Below, in pieces: positions 1 to 7,767 of a stretch of DNA of 10,098 bases. The notes below the pieces were generated by a model. The model was not told the DNA's origin and searched no databases. It saw only the letters and a program-made list of their open reading frames with translations. Within the stretch, counting starts at the first letter, position 1; each line of letters begins with the position of its first letter. The translations under genes and the position numbers were made by a program. This stretch comes from Flavobacteriales bacterium. GTDB taxonomy: Bacteria > Bacteroidota > Bacteroidia > Flavobacteriales > BACL11. The stretch is from assembly GCA_002724895.1 (NCBI GenBank), contig PBQB01000101.1, positions 1 to 10,098 of the forward strand, written 5' to 3'.

Positions 1-746
1 AAATTACTATCAATTTTTCCAACCTTAGTATTATTATTCCAGTTAATGTATCCTAAGTCATCAATATAAATTTGAACTGTTTTATCTTCAAAAATATATT
101 TGAAATCAAAACTTAATGCAAGACCATTACCATTATTAGAAAAAAATGTAAAATTGTCAAAATCTGTAAACTGATACTGAAGATCATAATTTAGATCAAT
201 GTATGTTCCAAAGCTAGAAGTATAAATTGAACCATTATTAACTATGCAAGAATAATGCTGATTCCCATTTAAATAAGAAAGACCAATATTAAAATTAACA
301 TTTCTTGTATTGAATTTATATTCAAATTCAAATTGTTGAAATCGATTTGCTCTGAAGTTTGTATTATTAATTGATAACTTTTCATCCTGATAATTCAAAT
401 TACCAAAAAGTAATAATTTTAAAAAATCTCTATCAAATGATGAATTAATAATATTTCTATCCTTTAATTTTAAACTAAATTTATATTTCGAGTTTGAATA
501 ATAAAATTGATTACTAAATTCAATATTATAAATATTTTGATCCAATGAATTATTAATCCATTCATTTTTAATATCCGATGTAATTTCACCAGAAAATAAA
601 AATTGATTTATATATTTATTTTTAATGCTGTTACTAACAGTTTCAAAATTACTTTTCCAATTTAGACTATTATTAAATGTTATATTATTTTCCGATAATA
701 AAAGAAATGGAAAAAAAACAACTATTATTGTTATAATCCTAATCAT
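1..746 (-). CDS. DUF5723-like predicted outer-membrane beta-barrel protein (N-terminal part, runs off the window)
   Basis: The frame is open without a stop from an ATG at 746 to the left edge, giving 248 complete codons; the C-terminus is missing. Residues 1-18 are a hydrophobic signal sequence (MIRIITIIVVFFPFLLLS). The rest is rich in Asn, Tyr and Phe with alternating polar/aromatic stretches (for example residues 137-156, 181-194 and 208-230), as expected for amphipathic beta strands of an outer-membrane barrel. A segment of the type NGNG-x-D-x-KY at about 205-217, followed by DLGYINWNNNT at 230-240, resembles the 'DLG-I-W' region I associate with Bacteroidota DUF5723 proteins. The family assignment is from memory of the pattern, not a search. 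The ATG lies eight bases inside the end of the preceding lipoprotein gene (ATGATTAG), which suggests translational coupling. The molecular function of the family is unknown to me. Confidence 0.62.
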   Translation of the reverse strand, partial: MIRIITIIVVFFPFLLLSENNITFNNSLNWKSNFETVSNSIKNKYINQFLFSGEITSDIKNEWINNSLDQNIYNIEFSNQFYYSNSKYKFSLKLKDRNIINSSFDRDFLKLLLFGNLNYQDEKLSINNTNFRANRFQQFEFEYKFNTRNVNFNIGLSYLNGNQHYSCIVNNGSIYTSSFGTYIDLNYDLQYQFTDFDNFTFFSNNGNGLALSFDFKYIFEDKTVQIYIDDLGYINWNNNTKVGKIDSN

Positions 747-2781
747 TTAACTTTTGATTTATTATTGCAGATATTAAAAATTTAATAGAATAAAAATCAT
801 AAATTTTAATATGTTGATTTGCAGGAATTGTTGATAATGTAAAGACAGTAATTAGTTTTGATGCTTGCTGAATTTTACTTGCATCAATCTCTATTATTGT
901 TTGCTGTGGATTAATATTATTATTTTGATTACTTAAAAGGCCTGGTAGTATAGTATTTTCATATTTAATTGTATCTAAAACATTATTTTCTGAATCTAAC
1001 GAAATTAATTTAATATTGGCAGAAAATGGAAATCCATTATTGATATTTAAATATAGGGATGATATATCAAAATTATTATTTGAAGGAAAATTGATTTCAC
1101 TTGTATCTATTAATGTTAATTCTTTAGTATTAATATTAAGTGGTACATCAAATTTGATATTAGTTTCAGGAGGGTAATCAGGGTATAAAAAATCAATTTG
1201 ACCTAAATTTCCATTAGGATTAAGATATAAGCTTCCTGAAGCTATTAAATTATTAGGAAGAATTTCAATAATATCATTTGCATCAATAAAAATACTAGTT
1301 TTCTTAGAATTTATTGGAAGTGAATTAGTTGTTAATGTAGCTCTTTCTAAGTTATATAAATTATTAACAACATTGTTTCCATTATTATCTATTAAATTGC
1401 TATAGTTTACATTAGAATTTGAATTAGAAATTTCAAAATCTTTAATTTGAATAGCTAAGTCTGCACCAATATAATTATTAAATTCTATTTCTAAATTTGC
1501 TTTCTCTAAACTTAAAAAGTTAGAACTAATATTATTGAAAAAATTAAATTTCTTAATTTCAGGACCAAAACTAATTGTATCTTGTCCTAAATAGCCTATT
1601 GCATATTCAGGAGTTATATTAAAATCAACATATGAATAAAAACTGTCTTGATAATTAATTGTTTCAAGTAATCCTGTAGAGTCAATAAAGGTATATGCTT
1701 CTGTATAAATAGTATTTATAGTATCACCACCAAGTCTTCCTTCTTGACCTGTTAAATCTAATATATATCCTTCAAAGTCAAACTCAAATGCAGTTAAATT
1801 ATTACTTGTAGCTTCAGGAATAAACATTTCACCGCTTGTAAATGAAACTCCATCTTTTTTTAGAGATGGAATATTATATATCATCTTTCCATTTGGCAAA
1901 GTACTAAGAACATAAATGGTTACTTTACCATTTTTTATACCTATTTCTTTAATTTCAACTCTATTAAAATCAAAAGTATGTTCTTTAAGTGTTTCGGTAA
2001 GTTGTTGCTCAGGAAAAATAGCGGTAGCTTGAGTTATTCCAATATCAGAGAGTATAACTTTTGTAATTATAGCATCATCATAATTAATAAATACAGGTCC
2101 ATTACTTGCATCAATATCCATATTATGAATAATTGCTAATAAATTTTCATCAAGAGTTTTACCAGCAACAGAAACACTATCAGAAACTGTCGAACCAGTT
2201 GGTACTAAAGGAAAAGTGAAATTTGCAATCAAATTTTGATTTACAGAATTAATCAATGACAGTTGAACATTAGAAATATCAGTTGGATAATTATTTATAA
2301 ATTCAATAATTAAGTTTCCCTTAAATAACGTCATTGTTTGAAAATATTCACTTGCATCTATATTTATAGTATCTTCATTTACTACACCAGAAAGAGCAGG
2401 GATACTATTTGTTGTTCCATTTGGAAATAGGACGGTTCCAAAAGGAATATCATTAATTGTTTCTCCAATTGTAGCTGTATCAGTAATAATTACATCTTTA
2501 AAAGTGGTAGAATCCAAAGTATGAGTTTTTTCATCTGCAATTGCATCTATTTTAATCATAGAATCAAGATTTATATCTAAAATTGATTCAGAATAAATTA
2601 AAGAAAGATAACCATCATCATTATTATCTATTAGTAAATTAGAATCAATACTAATATTATTTAAATCTATTTGTGAATTTAATATTGGAAAAATAATATC
2701 AACATCCCATTTAGGATTTTCAATTTCATGTCTACAACCCAGAAAAACTAATGTAAGTATTACAAAAAATATTTTCCTCAT
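739..2781 (-). CDS. Large surface or periplasmic lipoprotein of unknown function (680 aa)
   Basis: The product starts with a short lipoprotein signal peptide, MRKIFFVILTLVFLGC, placing the lipid-modified Cys at residue 16; this supports the ATG at 2781. No enzyme motif is visible. The mature part is Asn-, Ile-, Asp- and Ser-rich and looks like repeated beta-sandwich structure. The start of the mature part (ENPKWDVDIIFPILNSQIDL, then IDNNDDGYLSLIY at about 51-63) resembles large Bacteroidota lipoproteins of the type 'P-x-W-x-x-D-x-x-x-PL' followed by a 'DDDGLLTLVY'-like segment. The Asp/Asn-rich stretch at 52-57 recalls a calcium loop but lacks an acidic residue at the canonical twelfth position. 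The gene lies 26 bases after the C40 peptidase and overlaps the DUF5723-like gene by eight bases, so it probably works with that protein in the outer envelope. Role unknown; a structural or adhesion role is only a guess. Confidence 0.85.
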   Translation of the reverse strand: MRKIFFVILTLVFLGCRHEIENPKWDVDIIFPILNSQIDLNNISIDSNLLIDNNDDGYLSLIYSESILDINLDSMIKIDAIADEKTHTLDSTTFKDVIITDTATIGETINDIPFGTVLFPNGTTNSIPALSGVVNEDTINIDASEYFQTMTLFKGNLIIEFINNYPTDISNVQLSLINSVNQNLIANFTFPLVPTGSTVSDSVSVAGKTLDENLLAIIHNMDIDASNGPVFINYDDAIITKVILSDIGITQATAIFPEQQLTETLKEHTFDFNRVEIKEIGIKNGKVTIYVLSTLPNGKMIYNIPSLKKDGVSFTSGEMFIPEATSNNLTAFEFDFEGYILDLTGQEGRLGGDTINTIYTEAYTFIDSTGLLETINYQDSFYSYVDFNITPEYAIGYLGQDTISFGPEIKKFNFFNNISSNFLSLEKANLEIEFNNYIGADLAIQIKDFEISNSNSNVNYSNLIDNNGNNVVNNLYNLERATLTTNSLPINSKKTSIFIDANDIIEILPNNLIASGSLYLNPNGNLGQIDFLYPDYPPETNIKFDVPLNINTKELTLIDTSEINFPSNNNFDISSLYLNINNGFPFSANIKLISLDSENNVLDTIKYENTILPGLLSNQNNNINPQQTIIEIDASKIQQASKLITVFTLSTIPANQHIKIYDFYSIKFLISAIINQKLND

Positions 2782-2785
2782 ATTA

Positions 2786-2793
2786 CAAATATA
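2786..2793 (-). promoter_or_regulatory. Candidate Bacteroidota -7 promoter element directly in front of the lipoprotein gene
   Basis: Read on the minus strand, the box is TATATTTG, a perfect match to TAnnTTTG. It ends only four bases before the ATG at 2781, inside the 26-base gap after the peptidase gene. If used, transcription would begin at or within a base or two of the start codon, giving a leaderless message. I see no good TTTG -33 element about 19 bases upstream, so it could be a chance match in AT-rich DNA. Confidence 0.35.
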
Positions 2794-2807
2794 AATTTAA
2801 TTAGAAC

Positions 2808-3563
2808 TTAAATTCTCTTAATTGAAATTAAGTTATGAGTATAAATATTATTTTCTTGACAAAATATACCTTTTTTATCTAATAAATCAATCTTTACTCT
2901 ACCTGATGCATGTATAATTTTGTCTTTTTCTATAATCATACCAACATGTATGATTTTACCTTTGTTATTATTAAAAAAAGCAAGATCTCCAGATTGTGAA
3001 TTTTTTAATGAATCAATTAACACACCTTCTTTTTCCTGTTGATATGCATCACGAGGAAGAGTTTTTCCTTCAAGTCTAAATAAAATTTGCATAAATCCTG
3101 AACAATCAATTCCGAAAATTGATCTTCCTCCCCATAAATATGGTGTATTTAAAAATAATTTAGCTTTTTCTAGTATTGAATAATTATTTATGTTTAGTGA
3201 TTTATCTAACTTATATGAATTGTCATTAACTGTTAGATAATTTTTTTTGAAAAATGGAAGAAATGATCCTATAACAATCTCAAATGGGATCTTATTCTTT
3301 ATAAGTGTAATAAATTTCTCATTAACAACTTTAGAATTATGTGATTTCAAAAAAATATAATCTTTTTTGTTTATCTCAGTAAACTGATTAATTGAAATCC
3401 AACCTTTATAACCATCATGATTGAGTTGTATCTTAATCCATTTATGTTGAGATTCTATAACTTCATAAATTTCACCAAAAAGAATTTGATTAATCATTTC
3501 AGAACAATCTGAAGGCTGTTTTCTAATTGGAACAATTGCTAATTCACAAATGCCAAATTTCAT
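2808..3563 (-). CDS. NlpC/P60 (C40) family peptidase with N-terminal bacterial SH3-like domain
   Basis: This is a papain-like cysteine peptidase expected to cut gamma-D-glutamyl bonds in peptidoglycan stem peptides. The C-terminal NlpC/P60 domain covers about residues 131-251: YLWGG at 142-146, the nucleophile in GIDCSGF (Cys154), the HVGM His at 206 and the second polar residue in IIHASG (His218). LPRDAYQQ (169-176) and GDLAFF (182-187) are also typical. The N-terminal ~65 residues (RKQPSDCSEMINQILFGE, later KWIKIQLNHDGYKGWI) look like an SH3b domain, and a second degenerate SH3-like part may fill 66-120. No signal peptide or membrane helix is visible, so a cytoplasmic role in murein-peptide breakdown, as for YkfC-type enzymes, is more likely than secretion. 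The ATG overlaps the thiolase stop by one base (TAATG), indicating coupled translation. Length (251 aa) and catalytic residues are intact. Confidence 0.93.
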   Translation of the reverse strand: MKFGICELAIVPIRKQPSDCSEMINQILFGEIYEVIESQHKWIKIQLNHDGYKGWISINQFTEINKKDYIFLKSHNSKVVNEKFITLIKNKIPFEIVIGSFLPFFKKNYLTVNDNSYKLDKSLNINNYSILEKAKLFLNTPYLWGGRSIFGIDCSGFMQILFRLEGKTLPRDAYQQEKEGVLIDSLKNSQSGDLAFFNNNKGKIIHVGMIIEKDKIIHASGRVKIDLLDKKGIFCQENNIYTHNLISIKRI

Positions 3564-4741
3564 TAAACTGATTGAATTATTATTGAAGAAGCGCCACCAC
3601 CACCATTACAAATAGCAGCAGCACCAATTTTACCATTTTCTTGATGTAAAACACTAGTTAGGGTAACTACAATTCTAGAACCAGAGGATCCTAGAGGATG
3701 GCCCATTGATACAGCACCACCATATACATTAACTTTTTGTTTATCAATTTTCAATAAGTTTATATTAGCAAGTCCAACCACAGAAAAAGCTTCATTAAGT
3801 TCAAAATAATCAATATCATTAATGGTCAATTTAGCTTTTTTCAAGGCTAATGGAAGGGCTTTAGATGGGGCAGTTGTAAACCACTCTGGATTTTGAGAAG
3901 CATCAGCATAGCTTAATATCTTTGCAATTGGTTTCAAATTTAATTGTTTAGCTTTTTGTGAACACATTAAAACTAATGCTGAAGCACCATCATTTAATGT
4001 TGATGCATTTGCTGCAGTTATAGTACCTTCTTTTTTAAAAACAGGTCTTAAATTAGGAACTTTTTCATAATCAATATTTTTAATTTCTTCATCTTCGTCA
4101 ATTATTGATATGTTTCCATTTCTTTGTTTAATTTCTACTGGAACAATTTCATTTTTAAAATTGCCTTTCAAATTAGCATTTGTACTTTTATTGTAAGACT
4201 CAATTGCAAATTTATCCTGTTCTTCACGTGAAAAACTCATTTCAGAAGCACATTTTTCGGCACAAACTCCCATATGTATATTATTATAAACATCGGTTAG
4301 ACCATCTTTTATAAGACCATCAATTACTTTAACATCACCTAATTTTTGACCTGTTCTAACTTTATTTAAATAATGAGGTACATTAGACATATTTTCCATT
4401 CCACCAGCAATAACAATTTCATTATCACCAGCAATAATTGATTGAGCGCCAATCATAATAGATTTCATTCCTGATGAACAAACTTTATTAATTGTAGTAC
4501 AAGGAACAGTATCTTTTAAACCAGCCATAATAGCTGATTGTTTTGCAGGGGCTTGTCCTAAATTAGCTTGTAAAACATTTCCCATAAAAACTTCATCAAC
4601 GATGTCTTTACTAATTTTCGCTTTTTTTATAGCACCTTTTATAGCTATAGATCCTAATTCAGTAGCAGAAACTTGTGATAACTTTCCACAGAAACTCCCC
4701 ATAGGAGTACGAACAGCTGATATAATAACAACTTCTTTCAT
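3563..4741 (-). CDS. atoB: Acetyl-CoA C-acetyltransferase (thiolase II)
   Basis: The enzyme joins two acetyl-CoA to acetoacetyl-CoA, or carries out the reverse cleavage, in the cytoplasm. The catalytic residues are all visible: the acyl-accepting Cys88 in NKVCSSGMK, the NEAF motif at 316-319, His348 in GGAVSMGHPLGSSG, and the proton-shuttling Cys378 in CNGGGGAS. These positions and the 392-residue length match biosynthetic-type thiolases of the PhaA/AtoB group almost exactly, with the N-terminal VIISAVRTPMGSF also typical. A longer-chain 3-ketoacyl-CoA specificity (FadA-like) cannot be excluded from sequence alone. The gene is first in the left-hand block and is followed with a one-base overlap by the C40 peptidase; the two products have no obvious biochemical link. 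The start at 4741 is preceded by an A/T-only stretch rather than a Shine-Dalgarno site. Symbol given by family resemblance. Confidence 0.95.
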   Translation of the reverse strand: MKEVVIISAVRTPMGSFCGKLSQVSATELGSIAIKGAIKKAKISKDIVDEVFMGNVLQANLGQAPAKQSAIMAGLKDTVPCTTINKVCSSGMKSIMIGAQSIIAGDNEIVIAGGMENMSNVPHYLNKVRTGQKLGDVKVIDGLIKDGLTDVYNNIHMGVCAEKCASEMSFSREEQDKFAIESYNKSTNANLKGNFKNEIVPVEIKQRNGNISIIDEDEEIKNIDYEKVPNLRPVFKKEGTITAANASTLNDGASALVLMCSQKAKQLNLKPIAKILSYADASQNPEWFTTAPSKALPLALKKAKLTINDIDYFELNEAFSVVGLANINLLKIDKQKVNVYGGAVSMGHPLGSSGSRIVVTLTSVLHQENGKIGAAAICNGGGGASSIIIQSV

Positions 4742-4944
4742 TTTATAATAATTTCTAAATTAATTATGTTGCTAATTTATATATTTTATACTTATTTTCA
4801 CTAATATGAATAAAATCAATATTAAAGAAAGTTTGATTAATAAATAATAATCATTATAATTTTGTAATTAAGTAAAGACATTAAGAAACTTAAACAAATT
4901 TGTATTGATAAATTAAATAGTCTAAATCATTCAAGAATGGAATG
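4742..4944. other. 203-base intergenic spacer between transporter unit and thiolase
   Basis: This stretch lies after the stop of the DppC-type permease and before the thiolase start, both on the minus strand. It should therefore hold the end of the transporter transcript and a promoter for the thiolase block. I see no clean TAnnTTTG box for the thiolase; the nearest candidate is an ill-defined TATAAAAT-like stretch. A weak inverted repeat (AATCAA at 4814-4819 with TTGATT at 4833-4838) is followed on the minus strand by TTATT and might act as a terminator, but it lacks G/C pairs. No ORF or RNA gene is apparent. Confidence 0.4.
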
Positions 4945-6270
4945 TTAGCTTTTTAATTTTGGATCTAAAGCATCTCTAGAAGCTTCAGCAATCATATTGT
5001 AGATTGTAATAGTCATAAAAATAGCCATTCCAGGATATATAATAAGCCACCAAGCTTCTAAATTCTGCCTTCCTAAATTAAGTAATGATCCCCAAGTAAC
5101 TATATCATCAGGAACTCCAATTCCTAAAAAAGAAAGTCCACTTTCAATGAGAATTGCTGAAGCTATTCCAAATGCAATACTAACAAATACAGGAGCTAAT
5201 GCATTTGGAAGTGCATGTTTTAAAATAGTTCTAGCAGATGAAAATCCTAATGATTCTGAAGCTTGAACAAACTCCAGAGATCTAATTCTTAAAAATTCAG
5301 CTCTAGTAAATCTAGCTATTCCAGTCCAGCTTGTTAATCCAATTATTATCATAACTATCCAAATACTTCGTTCAACAACAGCAGTAATTGTAATAATTAA
5401 TAATAATCTAGGTATTGAATTTAATAACTCTATTCCCCTTGAAACAAAATTATCTACGGGTATATTTGTTTCTTTTTGTAAAGAACCAAATTTTATAAAT
5501 TTACTACAAAATCTAAAAATTATTACTACAGTTGTAACAATAATTAAACTAATTAAAATTTGAATAACTCCAGAATAAACACTTTCTCCAAAACCTTCAG
5601 CAAGAATATATTTTCTTTGACCAAATCCATAAAATATTCCCATAAATATACCAAATAGTGTAAGCCAATATTTAATTCTAGGCATTTTTAACTTAGTATC
5701 ACCAAAAAATCCAGCAAAAGCACCTAAAATTATTCCAATAATTGAAGCGATACCCATGGCAACAATTCCTACCATAAGAGATATTCTGGTACCATGAATT
5801 AAACCAGCTGCTAAGTCACGACCAATTCCATCAGTTCCTAATATATGTCTAAATTTTTTAGGAGCATCTATTATTTCTCCATTACTATCTTTAAATCTCT
5901 GCTTTCCTTTAGGAGAAACATAATCTCGATTATATCTATCCATTGTTCCAGGGGAATATGGAATAAGTGGCCAAATAACTTTTTCATATTTTAATATTCT
6001 CCAATCAGTAATATCGTATTGTAAAATTTCGTCCAGACTACCATTGGAATTAAAAATTGAATCTTTTCTTGTTTCATCTGCAAAGGCCGGATATAGTTTA
6101 TTTCCTTTATATTCTGCATAAAGGGGTCTTTCATTTGCGATATATGGTGCAAAAACTGCTACAAAAATTAAAAAAAATAATAGATATAAACAAACTAATG
6201 CAATTTTATTCTTTTTAAACTGATTCCAAGCATATTTGCTAAATGAGAAATTTTGTTTTTGATCTTGCAT
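4945..6270 (-). CDS. dppC: DppC/OppC-type ABC transporter permease with two unusual insertions
   Basis: This is an inner-membrane subunit of a peptide/nickel-type ABC importer. An N-terminal cytoplasmic segment (FSKYAWNQFKKNK) leads into the first helix at about 23-43. The family landmarks follow: HILGTDGIGRDL at 142-153, helices at about 165-190, and the EAA coupling loop EFVQASESLGFSSARTILKH at 333-352 with PNALAP after it. SGLSFLGIGVPDD and the closing DALDP are also diagnostic. At 441 residues it is well above the usual ~300. One insertion (about 47-135) extends the periplasmic loop after helix 1. A second (about 192-270) splits the normal segment between AGFFGD and VDNFVSRGIELLNSIP and carries two extra hydrophobic stretches at about 201-217 and 233-253. 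It starts five bases after the DppB-type gene. Substrate is not determinable; peptide is most likely. Confidence 0.93.
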   Translation of the reverse strand: MQDQKQNFSFSKYAWNQFKKNKIALVCLYLLFFLIFVAVFAPYIANERPLYAEYKGNKLYPAFADETRKDSIFNSNGSLDEILQYDITDWRILKYEKVIWPLIPYSPGTMDRYNRDYVSPKGKQRFKDSNGEIIDAPKKFRHILGTDGIGRDLAAGLIHGTRISLMVGIVAMGIASIIGIILGAFAGFFGDTKLKMPRIKYWLTLFGIFMGIFYGFGQRKYILAEGFGESVYSGVIQILISLIIVTTVVIIFRFCSKFIKFGSLQKETNIPVDNFVSRGIELLNSIPRLLLIITITAVVERSIWIVMIIIGLTSWTGIARFTRAEFLRIRSLEFVQASESLGFSSARTILKHALPNALAPVFVSIAFGIASAILIESGLSFLGIGVPDDIVTWGSLLNLGRQNLEAWWLIIYPGMAIFMTITIYNMIAEASRDALDPKLKS

Positions 6271-6280
6271 AATAATTATT
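6271..6280 (-). repeat. Palindromic AATAATTATT at the dppB/dppC stop-start junction
   Basis: This 10-base A/T palindrome contains the TAA stop of the upstream permease gene and ends immediately before the ATG of the downstream one. The same 10-mer sits at the binding-protein/dppB junction (7758-7767). It may act as an A/T-rich ribosome-loading segment in place of a Shine-Dalgarno site, or may simply reflect base composition. Confidence 0.35.
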
Positions 6281-7754
6281 TATATGAAATTCTTGGATCT
6301 ACTACAGCATAAAGAATATCAGAAACTAAATATCCAACCATAGTTAAAAATCCTGATAAAGTAAAAACAGTTATGATCATTGGATAATCATAATTAAGTA
6401 TAGAATTATATATTTCTACACCCATACCTGGGATAGAAAATATAACTTCTATGATTATACTTCCACCAATTGCCATTGGAAAAATAGCAGCAAAAACTGT
6501 TATAACAGGAAGTAATGAGTTTCTTAGAGCATGCTTTAATATAACTTTTTTTTCTCCTAATCCCTTTGCTCTAGCAGTTCTAATATAATCTTGAGAAACA
6601 ACATCAACCATTCCAACTCTCATAATTCTACTTAGAAAAGCAAAAGAACCATAAGTATATGTAATAATTGGTAAAATTAAAAATGGCATTCTATGTTCAA
6701 TTTTCTTCCAAAAACTCCATTCAGGATCAAATAATGTAGGATCTTGAATTCCTGAAACTGGAAACCAAGCTAAATTATCAGGGTTTGCAAACTGTAACAA
6801 TAATAGAGTTCCAACAAAGAAAGAAGGCATAGAATATAGTATAAATAATACTAAAGAAATTCCAGTATCAAATTTTGAATCTTTTCTGTATGCAGAATAT
6901 ATTCCAATAGGAATACTAATTAAATAAGCTAAAAAAATTGAAATTAAAGATAAAGCAAAGGAAATACCTACTTTTTGCCATATTTTATCTTGTATAGGTT
7001 GACTATCAATATATGAAATACCAAAATCTCCTCTTAATAATCCTTTTCTATCATTACCATTTCCAAATAACCATAAATGATATTGATTATTTTTCCCATA
7101 CCAATGTAATGTAGGAATATATGTCTTCCATCTTGTTGAATTAATTCTTAAGTTGTTTTTATTAGTCTCTAGCTCATAAAGAGGATCTTTTAAAAAGCTT
7201 AAATAATTATTATTTGATACCAAAGTGTTCATTTTTTCAAACTTTAAATCAATAAGATTTTTATCTGATGTTTCAAGAAGACTACCAATTTCAGAACCTA
7301 GTTGATTTACTACTTCATTAATCTCATTTAAATCTAAAAAAGTATATTGATCTTTTAAAATTTTTGGATTAATACGTTCATGAATTCTTTGAAATGACAA
7401 TAAATTTTTATAATAATTAGAAACAGCTTGCCAATTACCACTATGGTGAGTAAGTGCTGACAGATTACTTTTGTGATATTTATCCTGAACTTTATATAAT
7501 GTGTCAGAAGTAGATAAATCGGAAATACTGACATAAAAAATTGGTAGATCTAAACCTAATTTTTTTCTTAATTCAGCTTTGATTTTTTTTGAAGCACCAG
7601 ATTGCTCTTGTGCACCACCTTCACTTTCAGATGATTTAGCTAATCTTTCAACAGGATCACCAGGAGCATTTATACTAATAATAAATGATAAAAGTGATAT
7701 TGCAATTAACATTGGTATAAAAGCAATTATTCTTTGAAAGGTATACTTAAGCAT
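6276..7754 (-). CDS. dppB: DppB/OppB-type ABC transporter permease with a large periplasmic insertion
   Basis: This is the partner inner-membrane permease of the peptide-type importer. The N-terminus (YTFQRIIAFIPMLIAISLLSFIISINAPGDPV, in part) is the classic DppB first helix plus APGDP. After KLGLDLPIF (65-73), where a normal protein soon reaches the second helix, there are about 150 extra hydrophilic residues (about 76-230) before the family resumes at GLLRGDFGISYIDSQPI (238-254). Later landmarks are helices near 262-290, 298-322, 355-378, 410-437 and 460-486, and the EAA loop DYIRTARAKGLGEKKVILKH at 389-408. IPGMGVEIYNSI and the terminal VVDPRISYK are also typical. At 492 residues it greatly exceeds the usual ~310-340. 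The insertion is predicted to be extracytoplasmic, contains helical, charged stretches, and may dock the binding protein. The gene begins eight bases after the binding-protein stop. Confidence 0.93.
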   Translation of the reverse strand: MLKYTFQRIIAFIPMLIAISLLSFIISINAPGDPVERLAKSSESEGGAQEQSGASKKIKAELRKKLGLDLPIFYVSISDLSTSDTLYKVQDKYHKSNLSALTHHSGNWQAVSNYYKNLLSFQRIHERINPKILKDQYTFLDLNEINEVVNQLGSEIGSLLETSDKNLIDLKFEKMNTLVSNNNYLSFLKDPLYELETNKNNLRINSTRWKTYIPTLHWYGKNNQYHLWLFGNGNDRKGLLRGDFGISYIDSQPIQDKIWQKVGISFALSLISIFLAYLISIPIGIYSAYRKDSKFDTGISLVLFILYSMPSFFVGTLLLLQFANPDNLAWFPVSGIQDPTLFDPEWSFWKKIEHRMPFLILPIITYTYGSFAFLSRIMRVGMVDVVSQDYIRTARAKGLGEKKVILKHALRNSLLPVITVFAAIFPMAIGGSIIIEVIFSIPGMGVEIYNSILNYDYPMIITVFTLSGFLTMVGYLVSDILYAVVDPRISYK

Positions 7755-7757
7755 ATT

Positions 7758-7767
7758 AATAATTATT
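7758..7767 (-). repeat. Second copy of AATAATTATT at the binding-protein/dppB junction
   Basis: This is the same A/T palindrome as at 6271-6280, again containing the upstream stop codon (TAA at 7765-7763). Here it ends three bases before the ATG of dppB. Confidence 0.35.

Noticed and set aside
153..240. Asn-rich runs in the DUF5723-like and lipoprotein genes as possible repeats or amyloid-like tracts
   Set aside because: The Asn excess follows the AAT-rich base composition and no regular repeat unit could be aligned by eye.
2626..2628. EF-hand-like Asp/Asn loop (residues 52-57) in the lipoprotein as a calcium site
   Set aside because: The canonical acidic residue at the twelfth position is missing (Tyr63) and no paired loop was found.
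4928..4939. CATTC-AA-GAATG palindrome after the dppC stop as a terminator
   Set aside because: A two-base loop cannot close a five-pair stem and there is no T tract after it on the minus strand.
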